Notes: generated by a model from the letters alone, not told the origin. A stretch of 64,000 nt of DNA from Ancrocorticia populi (GCF_003123745.1 NZ_QETB01000005.1:211324-275323); one strand, 5' to 3'. Shown: positions 43,340 through 53,052, numbered from the stretch's first letter. Numbers and translations: made by a program.

Positions 43340-44550
43340 GCGCGCCTGTTCAACTTGGAGCACTCACGCTGGGAACCCCAGTGATGTTGGCGCCCATGGC
43401 TGGCGTAACCAACCCTCCCTTTAGGCAGCTGTGCCGGGAGGCGGGGGAGAGCGGGCTGAAGGCTGCCGGTTATACGTGGCAGGAGTGCCCCGGTACCTTT
43501 GCTCCCGCCGGCCTTTGGGTATGCGAGATGGTGACTACTCGCGCCCTCGTGGAACGTAACGTCGAAACTATGAATATGATCAAGCCGGATCCGGGTGACC
43601 CGGTGCGATCGATCCAGCTATACGGCGTGGAACCGAAAACAACGGCGGAGGCTGTGCGCATCCTCGTGGCGGAAAATCGGGCTGATCACATTGATCTAAA
43701 CTTCGGTTGCCCGGCCCCGAAGGTTACTCGCAAGGGCGGGGGATCTGCGCTTCCGTGGAAGACGGACCTGTTCGAAGATCTCACTCAGGCGGCCGTGCGA
43801 GCCTCGGAGGAAGCCAGCCGCGATCGTGACTTCGTTGTGCCCGTAACCGCCAAGGTGCGTATCGGGGTGGACGATGGACACACTACCTTCCTTGACGCCG
43901 CTCGTATCGCGGAGGATTCAGGGATCGTGGGGCTCACTCTTCACGCCCGAACTACTGCTCAGCACTATTCGGGCCACGCCCACTGGGACCGGATAGGCGA
44001 ACTCACTGCCGCCACCAGCCTGCCCGTACTTGGCAATGGTGACGTTTTTGAGGTGGAGGATGCCAAGGCGATCATGGAGCAGACCGGGTGCCGCGGCGTT
44101 GCAGTGGGGCGTGGTTGTCAAGGGCGCCCATGGCTGTTCCACGATCTGGCTGCCTTTTACCACGGGAGTGAGCACCGGGCGTCCCCGCGGCTCAGCGAAG
44201 TAGCCGCCATCATCGTGCGCCACGCCGAGCTCTCGATTGACCACTTTAACGGGGATGAACACCGGGCGCTGCGCGAACTTCGCAAGCACATGGCCTGGTA
44301 TCTGCGGGGTTTTTCGGTTGGGGGCAGTGCGCGCAATGCGCTCGCCTTGGTCTCCACACTCGATGAACTCAGAGAGCGCCTGGCGGAACTGGGGGACCAG
44401 CCGTATCCCGAGGCCGCTGAAGGGCCGCGTGGACGCGCAGGCAGTCCAAAGCAGCCACATCTGCCAGACGGCTGGCTCGATTCGCGAGAGCTCAGCGAGG
44501 CTCAGCGCGCGAAGATCGCGCTGGCCGAGGTGAACGTTTCTGGTGGATAG
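43336..44550 (+). CDS. dusB: tRNA-dihydrouridine synthase (DusB-type)
   Basis: FMN enzyme that reduces uridines in tRNA D-loops. The product has VMLAPMAGVTNPPFRQLCRE, the catalytic Cys in DLNFGCPAPKVTRKGGG (about 125-141), TAKVRIGVDDG, LHARTTAQHYSGHAHW and VAVGRGCQGRPWLF. About 20 residues are inserted after LCRE before the VCEMVTTRALVE segment; similar insertions occur in some Actinomycetales proteins. ATG 43336 overlaps the upstream stop (ATGA). Confidence 0.93.
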   Translation: MSAPVQLGALTLGTPVMLAPMAGVTNPPFRQLCREAGESGLKAAGYTWQECPGTFAPAGLWVCEMVTTRALVERNVETMNMIKPDPGDPVRSIQLYGVEPKTTAEAVRILVAENRADHIDLNFGCPAPKVTRKGGGSALPWKTDLFEDLTQAAVRASEEASRDRDFVVPVTAKVRIGVDDGHTTFLDAARIAEDSGIVGLTLHARTTAQHYSGHAHWDRIGELTAATSLPVLGNGDVFEVEDAKAIMEQTGCRGVAVGRGCQGRPWLFHDLAAFYHGSEHRASPRLSEVAAIIVRHAELSIDHFNGDEHRALRELRKHMAWYLRGFSVGGSARNALALVSTLDELRERLAELGDQPYPEAAEGPRGRAGSPKQPHLPDGWLDSRELSEAQRAKIALAEVNVSGG

Positions 44551-44564
44551 CCGCGGAAAACGGG

Positions 44565-44570
44565 TAGGCT
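44565..44570 (+). promoter_or_regulatory. -10 box for leaderless dgt transcript
   Basis: TAGGCT ends 6 nt before the GTG start of dgt; no ribosome binding site lies between. Confidence 0.5.
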
Positions 44571-44576
44571 CGCACT

Positions 44577-45809
44577 GTGAGTGAGCATTATGGACCGGCA
44601 GATCAGGCCCGGTGGGTTGCAGAACCTGCGAAGTCTCCAAGCCGAACTGAGTTTGAACGTGATCGGGCACGGGTGCTGCACTCTTCTGCTCTGCGCCGGC
44701 TCGGGGCCAAGACTCAAGTGTTGGGTCCCGAATCGGACGATTTCATTCGCACCAGACTCACCCATTCGCTTGAGGTAGCCCAGATCGGCAGATCCCTTGG
44801 CAAGAATCTTGGCTGCGACCCGGACATTGTGGAAACAGCATGTCTGTGCCACGATCTGGGGCACCCACCCTTCGGCCACAATGGGGAACACGCCCTCGAT
44901 GAGGTGGCAAAGGACATCGGCGGATTTGAAGGCAACGCCCAAACGCTTCGGCTGTTGACCCGCCTTGAACCCAAGCGCTTGACGCCCGAAGGCGAACCCG
45001 CCGGTCTCAACCTCACCCGCGCCAGCCTAGACGCTGTGCTGAAGTATCCGTGGTTCGCTGGCGAGAGCCCCTCCGGCAGCAAGAAGTTCAACGTCTATCG
45101 GGACGATGCACCCGTATTTGAGTGGATTCATGGCGCTGCAGCCCACGCCAAGTGCATCGAGGCTCAGATCATGGATCTGGCGGACGATATCGCCTACTGC
45201 GTGCACGATGTTGAGGACGCGGTGGTGCGCGAGTTCGTTTCACCCAATACCCTGCGTGATCCCAGCCAGCAGGCACAGATAGTCGAAGCAACCTGCGCGT
45301 GGTACAACCACCCAAGTCCGGACAGGCTGGGCGCGGCTCTGCAGCGGCTGATCGCCGAGGAGGATTGGCCAACACAGTTTGCCGGCTCCTACCGCGATCT
45401 GGCTCAGATGAAGGACCTGACCAGCGATCTCATCGGCCGTTTCATCTCCTCAGTGTGCGAAGCCACCTACGCAGCCCACGGAACCGGCCCTCTCGTGCGC
45501 TACGACGGCAACGTGGTAATCCCCCAAGAGACTCAAGACGAGATCACGGTGCTTAAAGGGATCGCGGTGGAATACGTGATGATGCCGCGCGAATCCGAAC
45601 CCCTTTACTTCGAACAGCGCACGCTCCTTTTCGATCTCGTGGACGCGCTTCAAGCCAGTCCCGAGCAGATGGAGCCGCACTTCTTTGACATGTGGAAGCC
45701 GGCAGATGAGGCCGCACGCCAGCGCGTAGTTGTTGATCAGGTGGCTTCCCTCACGGACCAATCAGCGCGGCAGTGGCACTCGCGCCTGTGCGGCATGTTC
45801 TGGAACTAG
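44577..45809 (+). CDS. dgt: dGTPase-like HD-domain triphosphohydrolase
   Basis: Hydrolyses dNTPs to nucleoside and tripolyphosphate, helping to set dNTP pools. The 410-residue protein has RTRLTHSLEVAQIGRSLG (first metal His), the HD motif CHDLGHPPFGHNGEHAL, and MDLADDIAYCVHDVEDA (third/fourth metal ligands). Actinobacterial members next to dnaG, as here, are usually annotated as dGTPases; nucleotide preference is not readable. Probably leaderless. It ends 9 bp before dnaG, whose -10 box includes its stop codon. Confidence 0.9.
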   Translation: MSEHYGPADQARWVAEPAKSPSRTEFERDRARVLHSSALRRLGAKTQVLGPESDDFIRTRLTHSLEVAQIGRSLGKNLGCDPDIVETACLCHDLGHPPFGHNGEHALDEVAKDIGGFEGNAQTLRLLTRLEPKRLTPEGEPAGLNLTRASLDAVLKYPWFAGESPSGSKKFNVYRDDAPVFEWIHGAAAHAKCIEAQIMDLADDIAYCVHDVEDAVVREFVSPNTLRDPSQQAQIVEATCAWYNHPSPDRLGAALQRLIAEEDWPTQFAGSYRDLAQMKDLTSDLIGRFISSVCEATYAAHGTGPLVRYDGNVVIPQETQDEITVLKGIAVEYVMMPRESEPLYFEQRTLLFDLVDALQASPEQMEPHFFDMWKPADEAARQRVVVDQVASLTDQSARQWHSRLCGMFWN

Positions 45810-45812
45810 ACT
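45807..45812 (+). promoter_or_regulatory. -10 box for leaderless dnaG transcript, overlapping the dgt stop
   Basis: TAGACT (its TAG is the dgt stop codon) ends 6 nt before the dnaG ATG. GGAG in the 6-nt gap is too close to act as a normal ribosome binding site. Confidence 0.45.
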
Positions 45813-45818
45813 GGAGCT

Positions 45819-47780
45819 ATGGCAGGGTTAATCAGGCGCGAGGATATCGATGAGGTTCGTGCCCGCACGCGTATTGAGGACATCGTTGCCGGCTACGTTT
45901 CACTTCGGCCGGGTGGAGTTGATTCCCAGCAGGGGCTCTGCCCCTTCCACGATGAGAAGACGCCCTCTTTTCACGTGCGCCCGAGCGTGGGGCGCTGGCA
46001 CTGCTTCGGCTGCGGCGAAGGTGGGGATGCCTTTTCGTTCGTGGAGAAGATCGAGCACATCACATTTGTCGAGGCCGTCGAGCTTCTGGCCCGCAAGGCC
46101 GGCGTGGAGCTGCACTATGAGGGCGGCCAGGACAGGAAGGGCCCGGCTGGCCCGAACCGCGCGCGTCTGATTGATGCCCATCGAGTAGCCATCGATTTCT
46201 ACCAGAAGGCTCTGCACACTCCTCAAGCCGAGGCAGGCCGGGCCATGCTGGCGGATCGCGGCTTCGATAGTGACGCCATCGAACACTATTCCATCGGATA
46301 TTCACCAGATTCTTGGGACGGCGTGCTCAAGGAGCTGCGCGAACACGGCTTTTCCGAGAAGGAGATCGCCGCGTCTGGGTTGGCAACCCAAGGTAACCGC
46401 GGGCTTTATGATCGCTTCCGCGGCCGGTTGATGTGGCCCATTTTCTCGATTACTGGCGATCCGATTGGGTTCGGCGCGAGGAAGTTGAACGACGACGATA
46501 AAGGCCCCAAATACCTCAACACTCCAGAAACCCCGATCTACAAGAAATCTCAGGTGTTGTACGGGCTGAACCTTGCCCGTAAAGCAATTGCGACTGAGAA
46601 GCGCATCGTTGTGGTGGAGGGCTACACGGACGTCATGGCGGCGCAACTTGCTGGGATCGAGTGTGCCGTTGCTACGTGTGGAACTGCATTCGGGACCGAG
46701 CACGTGAAGATCGTGCGCCGGCTCTTGGGGGATGGAGCCAATCCAGCGGCCGGTCTCATGCTTTCCTCAGGCCGAGCGTACGGCGGGGAAGTGATCTTCA
46801 CATTTGATGGGGACGCGGCGGGCCAGAAGGCGGCCCTCAAGGCGTTCCAAGAGGACCAGTCTTTTGCGGCTCAAACCTTCGTGGCCGTTGCTCAGGAGGG
46901 TATGGACCCCTGTGAGGTCCGGATGGCCTACGGTGACGAGGGCGTCCGCCAGATCATTGATGGCAGGCGTCCGCTCTTTGAGTTTGCTATCACCTCCACA
47001 CTTAAGGGGATTCCACTGGAAACCGCCGAAGGGCGTACAGCTGGACTGCGTGCAGCAGCGCCCATGGTGGCCTCGATCAGGGATCGCGTACTGCGCGGGG
47101 AGTATACGCGCCAGCTCGCAGGCTGGCTCGGCATGGACGAATCCACCGTGCGCGCCGCAGTGGGAGGCGCTGCTCGGCAACCGCACCAGACCCCCTACAC
47201 TGAGCCCGCCATGGATCAGTCGGTCGAAAAGCCCGCGATGCTCGCGCCTCTGCGTGTGGTGCGCGACCCGGTGGAGCGCATTGAGCGCGAGGCACTCGAG
47301 ATCTTCCTGCAGCTTCCCGGGTATGCGGCACAGGCCGGGATGGACGATCTGCCATCTCAGACCTTCACTGTTCCTATGCACCGCCGGGTGCACGAGGCGA
47401 TTCGGGCGGCCGGAGGCACACGGTGCTTTACAGACCGCGTTAGGTACCTGAATTCGCGCGGAATCGAAGGCTCGGCGGCTGATCGGGACGCCGCCGGATG
47501 GTATGTGGAGCAGGTGGCCGAGCAAGCCGATTCCGTGGTGGCTCCGATCATCACGCAGCTTTCCGTTGACGACCTGCCCGAATCGCGCCCGGATCGCTTA
47601 GCGAACTACGTGTGGTCCATATCCGTCACGCTTATCAAGCAGGGAATTACCCGCCAGATTGCAGACCTGCGCTCAGAGCTGCAGCGGACCTCGTCCAGCG
47701 ACAACGGCTACGGCGAACTCTTCGCCCGCCTTATGGAGCTGGAGGCCCAGCGGCGTGCCTGTGAGGAACAACTTGGCTGA
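45819..47780 (+). CDS. dnaG: DNA primase
   Basis: Makes RNA primers for replication. The 653-residue protein has the N-terminal zinc ribbon (C41, H44, C62, C65 in GLCPFHDEKTPSF and WHCFGCGEGGD), RNA polymerase core with FRGRLMWPIF and YLNTPETPIYKKSQVLYG (in parts), the TOPRIM motif VVVEGYTDVMA (about 263-273) and TFDGDAAGQKA, and a C-terminal DnaB-binding helical domain (about 490-653). Confidence 0.97.
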   Translation: MAGLIRREDIDEVRARTRIEDIVAGYVSLRPGGVDSQQGLCPFHDEKTPSFHVRPSVGRWHCFGCGEGGDAFSFVEKIEHITFVEAVELLARKAGVELHYEGGQDRKGPAGPNRARLIDAHRVAIDFYQKALHTPQAEAGRAMLADRGFDSDAIEHYSIGYSPDSWDGVLKELREHGFSEKEIAASGLATQGNRGLYDRFRGRLMWPIFSITGDPIGFGARKLNDDDKGPKYLNTPETPIYKKSQVLYGLNLARKAIATEKRIVVVEGYTDVMAAQLAGIECAVATCGTAFGTEHVKIVRRLLGDGANPAAGLMLSSGRAYGGEVIFTFDGDAAGQKAALKAFQEDQSFAAQTFVAVAQEGMDPCEVRMAYGDEGVRQIIDGRRPLFEFAITSTLKGIPLETAEGRTAGLRAAAPMVASIRDRVLRGEYTRQLAGWLGMDESTVRAAVGGAARQPHQTPYTEPAMDQSVEKPAMLAPLRVVRDPVERIEREALEIFLQLPGYAAQAGMDDLPSQTFTVPMHRRVHEAIRAAGGTRCFTDRVRYLNSRGIEGSAADRDAAGWYVEQVAEQADSVVAPIITQLSVDDLPESRPDRLANYVWSISVTLIKQGITRQIADLRSELQRTSSSDNGYGELFARLMELEAQRRACEEQLG

Positions 47781-47846
47781 ATGGCCCGCCGATTGGCGTT
47801 TGGGTGGGGATGTGCCGGTATGATGGTCTGGTCCGGAAACGGATAC

Positions 47847-47920
47847 GCCCCCATAGCTCAGCTGGTTAGAGCAAGGAACTCATAATTCTTGGGTCGCGGG
47901 TTCAAGTCCTGCTGGGGGCA
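47847..47920 (+). tRNA. tRNA-Met (anticodon CAT, elongator type)
   Basis: A full 74-nt cloverleaf: acceptor GCCCCCA/TGGGGGC, D-arm GCTC/GAGC, anticodon stem AGGAA/TTCTT with loop CTCATAA, T-arm GCGGG-TTCAAGT-CCTGC. Initiator features (C1-A72 mismatch, three G-C pairs in the anticodon stem) are absent. A lysidine tRNA-Ile(CAT) cannot be fully excluded. CCA is not encoded. TATGAT at 47819-47824 is a likely -10 box. Confidence 0.88.
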
Positions 47921-47945
47921 CTATTCAGAGGTCGCTTATATCTCT

Positions 47946-49466
47946 CTAGATTCGCCTGTTGAGACTCGGGAGTATGGGTGGTGGGATTGAGCGATAGGTG
48001 TGGCTGGTGGGGGTGGTGACTTCCCGGGTGCTGGGTCCGGTTGGTGTGTGGTGCCAGCCGGGGTTTTCTTTGGTGTAGTTACACCTGGCACAGAGCCCGG
48101 TCCCGTTCGAGGCGTTGGTCCGCCCGTTCCTGACGAAGGGGTGGGCGTGGTCCAGGTGGGCGATAGGGGCGTTACACCACGGGTTCCGGCACTGCTCGTC
48201 GCGTAGGATCAACGCGCGGCGTAGTGCGCCGGTGAATTCGCGTTTGCGGGTGTCGATCTTCGTGATTTCGCCGGTGACTGGGTCGGTCAAGACCCGGCGG
48301 AGGAAGACACGGGCCGGTGTCTCGTGGTCGTGGACTGGGTCGAGCATGTCCCGGGCGATTGCGGCGGGAATGGGACCGAAACCGGGCATCCATGCCGAGG
48401 TGAAGATGTCCTCGGCGTGCCGGCCCGTGTTATCAATGCGTGGTCCAACCGAACTGGCGGTAGAAGCGTCGGCGTGAGTGGCGGTGGTGAGCAATGTTTC
48501 GTCGCTCATGACGAGCTGGACTTCGATGTTGACTGCCTCTGCGTGGGACTGTCCGGTGAGGCGTTCGACGAGTAGGTCGGCCTCTAACTGGGTCGGGCTC
48601 CGGTCCACAGTCTCCTTCGAGAACGCCATCGCGGTGGCCGCGTCATGCAGGGCTTTCTTACAGGCGAAGGCTTGACCTAATGGTAGTAGGGCGGTCAGGT
48701 AGGCCATCCCGGAAGGTGCTGGGCGTATCGATACAGCTCGGGCCTTCTTGGAGGCGGCGTGGGCTTTAATATAAGCAACCGGGTCGGCCTGCTGGGCCAA
48801 CGCCCGCACTTCACCCGCGAGGCGCCTAGAGCCGGTCTTGCCGTAGCGGTGTGCCATATGGGTATCGATCGCGCTGCGTGCTTCAGCGGCAAGATGACTG
48901 GTTTCTTTAACCACCAGTCCCGCCGTGTACTCCGACAGTCGTCCGTCCGAGAGGGCAGTCAGAGCGTTCGGCATGTCGGTGGTGAGAGTATATGCGGTGC
49001 GGATCGCCGCTGATCCTTGCTGGGGTGAGACCCTCTTAGCGAGCCCGATTTCGCTCCCGATGCCCCTGGCTCGCTGTTCCGGCTTGACCCCGCGGGCCTG
49101 TTCGTTCAGGTTACGGGTGCCCCGGAATTCTTCGGTCGCAAGCACTTGCGCCCCGGCGGCAGCGCTTTTAATGTCTTCGAGCAATCGGATCTGGTCAATA
49201 CATGCACCCTCGCTACCAGCGGTCAAGGTTCCGTGCAGCAGGTCCCGGATGAGGGAGAGGACCTGTACGGCGCTGTCGGCATCTTCACCGGCGAACATTG
49301 CCAGCACAGCGGCTGAGTCAGCCATCCACGCCGCATCATGTGCCGCATATTCCTCTTCTGAGGGAGGAACGATCTGCACGTGTGGATCCGACATGGCATC
49401 GAGGAGGGCAAGCTGGCCAACACACACCTGCCTTCCACCAGCCTGATCTTCCACTGTGGTCACCAC
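47946..49466 (-). CDS. DUF222/13E12-family protein with C-terminal HNH endonuclease domain
   Basis: The roughly 506-residue product has a long helical DUF222 domain (about 30-330) and a C-terminal HNH motif: CRNPWCNAPIAHLDHAHP, then GLCARCNYTKENPGWHH, with zinc CxxC pairs and the catalytic His. The family is abundant and often duplicated in actinobacteria (13E12 repeats in mycobacteria); its role is not settled. GTG 49466 or the next codon is chosen because GAGGAGG lies 5-8 nt upstream; the longer frame starts with TTG. It sits directly behind tRNA-Met, faces it, and has a LexA-like box upstream, so it may be a DNA-damage-linked mobile cargo gene. Confidence 0.88.
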   Translation of the reverse strand: MVTTVEDQAGGRQVCVGQLALLDAMSDPHVQIVPPSEEEYAAHDAAWMADSAAVLAMFAGEDADSAVQVLSLIRDLLHGTLTAGSEGACIDQIRLLEDIKSAAAGAQVLATEEFRGTRNLNEQARGVKPEQRARGIGSEIGLAKRVSPQQGSAAIRTAYTLTTDMPNALTALSDGRLSEYTAGLVVKETSHLAAEARSAIDTHMAHRYGKTGSRRLAGEVRALAQQADPVAYIKAHAASKKARAVSIRPAPSGMAYLTALLPLGQAFACKKALHDAATAMAFSKETVDRSPTQLEADLLVERLTGQSHAEAVNIEVQLVMSDETLLTTATHADASTASSVGPRIDNTGRHAEDIFTSAWMPGFGPIPAAIARDMLDPVHDHETPARVFLRRVLTDPVTGEITKIDTRKREFTGALRRALILRDEQCRNPWCNAPIAHLDHAHPFVRNGRTNASNGTGLCARCNYTKENPGWHHTPTGPSTREVTTPTSHTYRSIPPPILPSLNRRI

Positions 49467-49534
49467 ACCCACCTCCTCGTGTATTTCCAAAAAGACTGCT
49501 ACATGTCCGAATGATTTTTCTACCCCTAGTGTAC

Positions 49535-49548
49535 CGAACGATCATTCG
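49535..49548 (-). promoter_or_regulatory. LexA-like box upstream of the HNH gene
   Basis: CGAAC-GATC-ATTCG (plus strand) differs at one position from the SOS consensus CGAAC-N4-GTTCG. It lies about 70 bp before the HNH gene start. A related half-site CGAATGAT is at 49508-49515. The remainder of the 344-bp gap 49467-49810 is AT-richer than its neighbours and shows no further gene. Confidence 0.5.
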
Positions 49549-49798
49549 AAACACAATACCTAAACGCACCCAAACGGTATTAAAGATGATTGGGAGATAA
49601 GAAACCGTCGTCGTTATAAAACGGTAGAACACCACCAAAAGCGCCCACAAATGGGAACGAACAACGCGAGTAATTGTTCGCTCATCATGGCGGAAACGAT
49701 GAATCAAACGGCTGGGATGAGCCGGTTCGGGTAGAACAGCGTGGGGAACATCAACCTTCCAAAGCGCGTAGATAGCTTCATAGGCCCACATAAGAGGC

Positions 49799-49804
49799 TA
49801 CGAT
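49799..49804 (+). promoter_or_regulatory. -10 box for probable leaderless murJ transcript
   Basis: TACGAT ends 6 nt before the murJ ATG and no ribosome binding site is present. Confidence 0.4.
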
Positions 49805-49810
49805 CGAACC

Positions 49811-51745
49811 ATGATTTTTCGTCCGAAGCCACCGTTGGGCCGTCACTTTGAGGACGGCTCAGGACGGGGAAATCTATCCGATCGCTTCGATGCCATGCGT
49901 TCGGCAGCCGCCGCGAGGACCGACGTCACAACAGAAATCCCAATCGTTCGCCCAACCCAACGTCCGGATGATCCTCCCCGACGCCGCCGTGGCGCGGCGC
50001 GCGAGGACAGGGTGCGCCAGACCGGCCAACTACCGCGGGTACAGCCCGAACAGCGCCCGGAACAGACTGAGCCGCCCCAGGAAGAGCAGAAGAGCGTTGC
50101 CCGCTCCTCGGCAATCATGTTCCTTGGAACGCTCGTCTCACGAGTTCTTGGTCTAGTACGTTCGCCGATCTTGCTGGGTGCGGTTGTAAGCGTCAACGCT
50201 CCCGTGGCCAACTCCTTCGATGTGGCGAACAAGCTTCCGAACCTTATCTACATGGTGATCATCGGTGGGTTGGTAAACGCCGTGCTGGTCCCGGCTATCG
50301 TGCGAGCAACCAAGCAATCTGACGATGACGGTCAGGCATTCATCAACAAGCTCCTGACAGTGGCCATCGTGCTACTTGGACTCGCGACCTTGGTCATCAC
50401 ACTGGCGGCGCCGCTGGTGGTCAAGCTCTTCGCCTCAACGATGGACGCGCCATGGTTTGACGTCACGGTGGCGTTTGCTTACTGGTGCCTGCCGCAGATC
50501 TTCTTCTACGGGATGTATACGGTTCTTGGGCAGATCCTCAACGCGCGTGAGAACTTCGGGCCCTACATGTGGGCTCCCGCTCTCAACAACGTCATCGCAA
50601 TCCTCGGCCTAGTTCTCATACTGGGGATCTATGGTTCCCACGATCCCGCAACGGCCGGTGACACGGGTATTTGGGACGGGACCCGAATCGCCATGCTAGG
50701 TGGCGTCCATACACTCGGCATCATAATGCAGGCAGTGATCCTTATTTGGCCCCTGCGGAGGCTGGGCTTTAGCTATCGCCCGGACTTCAAGTGGCGCGGC
50801 TCCGGACTCGGGGATGCTGGCCGAGCCTCCTGGTGGATCCTGCTTTCCATGATTGGTGGAATGGTTCCCACGATGGTCCAATCGAATATGGCGGCGGGCG
50901 CAACGGCACGGGCCCAACAGATGGGTATCCCGTTCGATGAGGTTGCGGGTAACGCAACCTATACTTCCGCCTACACGATCTACTCGATCCCTACCTCGCT
51001 TATCGTGGTATCGATTTCCACCGCAATGTTCACGCGCCTCGCGAAGCATGCGGCGGACCGCAATATGGTGGCCATGCGACGGGATACGTCGAAGACGTTG
51101 AGAATGGTCTCCACTCTGATGTTGCTTTGCACAGTACTGATCGTGGTACTGGCGGTCCCAGCCTCGCGGTTTATCGCACCCACGATCGCCCCGGAAGCAA
51201 CGATAACCCTCTCGCGGGTGCTCATTGCCATGGCCCTCGGTCTAGTCAGTATCGGTGCGGTGAATGTGCTGGACCGTGCCTTTTATGCCTTCGAGGATAC
51301 GCGCCTCGCGTTCATCCTTAATCTGCCCTTCCAAGTCCTCGGGGTAATTGGATTCGCGGTGTGCGGGCTGCTTCCGCCGCAGTGGGTGGTGGTTGGCATT
51401 GGCCTTGTCATGACGCTGACGAATACGGGAGCCGCGTTCTTGCTGGGATACGCGCTGCGAGGCAAGATGGGGCGGATTGACGGGAAGAGGATACTGATCA
51501 CACACCTCAAGTTGCTCGCCATCTCTCTGGTGGTGGGGTTGATAGGGATCCTTGCCATGCGCTGGGCAACTGGCGTGTTCCATCCTGAAGCAAGCTTCAT
51601 GTCATCGGTCCTTGTCATGATTGTCCTTGCGCCGATCCTTACGATCATGTACTTCGGACTGATGAAACTGTGGAAGATGCCCGAGCTTGTCTCTCTTGAG
51701 GGCCCGGCTCGTGGCGTTCTGAGAAAGTTGGGTATCAACAAGTGA
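49811..51745 (+). CDS. murJ: Lipid II flippase MurJ (MviN family)
   Basis: Moves lipid II across the membrane. The 644-residue protein has a disordered Pro/Arg/Gln-rich cytosolic head (1-95), then about 14 spans beginning ARSSAIMFLGTLVSRVLG, with VANKLPNLIYMVIIGGLVNAV and AFYAFEDTRLAF typical of MurJ. It ends soon after the last span, so it lacks the C-terminal pseudokinase and lectin-like domains of mycobacterial MviN. It overlaps the following ATP-grasp gene by 4 bp (GTGA), so both are made together. Confidence 0.93.
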   Translation: MIFRPKPPLGRHFEDGSGRGNLSDRFDAMRSAAAARTDVTTEIPIVRPTQRPDDPPRRRRGAAREDRVRQTGQLPRVQPEQRPEQTEPPQEEQKSVARSSAIMFLGTLVSRVLGLVRSPILLGAVVSVNAPVANSFDVANKLPNLIYMVIIGGLVNAVLVPAIVRATKQSDDDGQAFINKLLTVAIVLLGLATLVITLAAPLVVKLFASTMDAPWFDVTVAFAYWCLPQIFFYGMYTVLGQILNARENFGPYMWAPALNNVIAILGLVLILGIYGSHDPATAGDTGIWDGTRIAMLGGVHTLGIIMQAVILIWPLRRLGFSYRPDFKWRGSGLGDAGRASWWILLSMIGGMVPTMVQSNMAAGATARAQQMGIPFDEVAGNATYTSAYTIYSIPTSLIVVSISTAMFTRLAKHAADRNMVAMRRDTSKTLRMVSTLMLLCTVLIVVLAVPASRFIAPTIAPEATITLSRVLIAMALGLVSIGAVNVLDRAFYAFEDTRLAFILNLPFQVLGVIGFAVCGLLPPQWVVVGIGLVMTLTNTGAAFLLGYALRGKMGRIDGKRILITHLKLLAISLVVGLIGILAMRWATGVFHPEASFMSSVLVMIVLAPILTIMYFGLMKLWKMPELVSLEGPARGVLRKLGINK

Positions 51746-52971
51746 CGAAGATTCTTCCTGTCGTGTTTGGATTCGATATCGCGGACTATGCCTTCGCGCG
51801 GATCTTTCACGAGAACAGCGGGTTGCGGAGCCTGGTTGTGTCCGAAATCCGCCGCGGGCCCATCAACGATTCGTCTATCTTCGACATCATGATGGTGCCC
51901 AGAGGCACGCTTGGGCATGAGGATTCGTTTATCGCCCTTCTGCACGAAATTGCGGCACAGCATCCAGACGAGCGGTTGATCCTGTGTGTCAACTCGGACG
52001 AGGGCGTTGAGTACGCCGTCAAGCACCGCGCCGAACTTGAGGGCCGTTGGTTCCTTCCTTACGCGAGCGAGGAGGCCGTGAAGACGGCCAACTCTAAGAC
52101 GTCTATGGCTGCCATTTTGGAGGCCCTTGGACTACCCACGATTCCCAGCGTGAGTGTGGATCTGACTGACCCTCAGTCTTGGGGTGAGGGGCTGGACCGT
52201 GTGAGGTTTCCCGTCGTCGTTAAACCAGAAGACGGAACCCTTCTCAACCTGTACCTACACAAGGGGCTGAAGAAGGTCACTCCAGTCAACACACGTGAGG
52301 ACGCACTAGCGCTTTTCAACAAGCTCCGCGACAACGACGTTCCGATCAAGCTGTTGGTTCAGGAGCTGATACCCGGTGATGATACGACTCAGTGGGTTGT
52401 AAACGGCTATGTGGATCGTTCGGGGCAGATCACGGCGGCTGGTTCTGGGCGGGTTCTCCTAGGGCTCCACGTGCCGTCTCTGATTGGGAATGCCGGGATG
52501 ATTCTTCTGGACAGTAACGATCACCTCATTGAGACGGGCAAACGAATTGTCCAGGCAGTTGGGCTGACAGGCTTCTTTTCGCTGGACGTCAAGATAGATC
52601 CGCGCGACGGCACGGAATACTGGCTAGATTTGAACCCACGGATCGGACGGGGGCACTACTACCTAAAGGTGGGTGGTATCGATCTGGCCGCGGCGATGCT
52701 TGCGGATATGCGCGGTGAGAGGATCCAATACCAGACGAATACGCGAGACGGGATCTACACAGTGATACCTATGGCACTGGCTTCCAAGAGGTATCTTACG
52801 GATGCTGATCTGCGCGCTCAGGTGAAGATAGCTAAGAAGAACACCGTTAATCCGCTGGCGTATTCTAAGGATAGGAACCCTAGGAGGCACGCCTATCGGG
52901 CGCTCAGCTACGTGAACCAGTATCGCCAGATGAAGGCGTTTTATCCGGAGCCTACCGCTTCAGGGTTTTAG
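51742..52971 (+). CDS. ATP-grasp ligase, possibly adding a D-amino acid to the peptidoglycan side chain
   Basis: A 409-residue ATP-grasp carboxylate-amine ligase: N-terminal pre-grasp region with VVFGFDIADYAFAR, central SKTSMAAILEALGLPTIPS, VVVKPEDGT (ATP-binding Lys), LVQELIPGDD and the metal motif DLNPRIGRGHYYL (about 292-304). Its overlap with murJ and closeness to a FemX gene suggest peptidoglycan precursor modification, like the D-aspartate ligase AslA of enterococci and lactobacilli. In Actinomycetaceae with L-Lys-based bridges ending in D-Glu or D-Asp, this is the natural candidate for that last step. Substrate is inferred, not shown. Confidence 0.8.
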   Translation: MTKILPVVFGFDIADYAFARIFHENSGLRSLVVSEIRRGPINDSSIFDIMMVPRGTLGHEDSFIALLHEIAAQHPDERLILCVNSDEGVEYAVKHRAELEGRWFLPYASEEAVKTANSKTSMAAILEALGLPTIPSVSVDLTDPQSWGEGLDRVRFPVVVKPEDGTLLNLYLHKGLKKVTPVNTREDALALFNKLRDNDVPIKLLVQELIPGDDTTQWVVNGYVDRSGQITAAGSGRVLLGLHVPSLIGNAGMILLDSNDHLIETGKRIVQAVGLTGFFSLDVKIDPRDGTEYWLDLNPRIGRGHYYLKVGGIDLAAAMLADMRGERIQYQTNTRDGIYTVIPMALASKRYLTDADLRAQVKIAKKNTVNPLAYSKDRNPRRHAYRALSYVNQYRQMKAFYPEPTASGF

Positions 52972-53052
52972 CGGGACGCCTAAGGATAGCCGCGTTCCCG
53001 AATAGTCATTGTTATAGTTTGGGTGGAATAGATCTGCCGTCAGGAGAGCCCC

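Noticed and set aside
48000..49466. Restriction-modification or toxin system around the HNH gene
   Set aside because: No methyltransferase, antitoxin or other defence gene nearby; the DUF222 domain explains the architecture.
49336..49791. 151-codon minus-strand open frame upstream of and overlapping the HNH gene
   Set aside because: Arg-rich, no family features, overlaps the well-supported HNH start region out of frame, no ribosome binding site.
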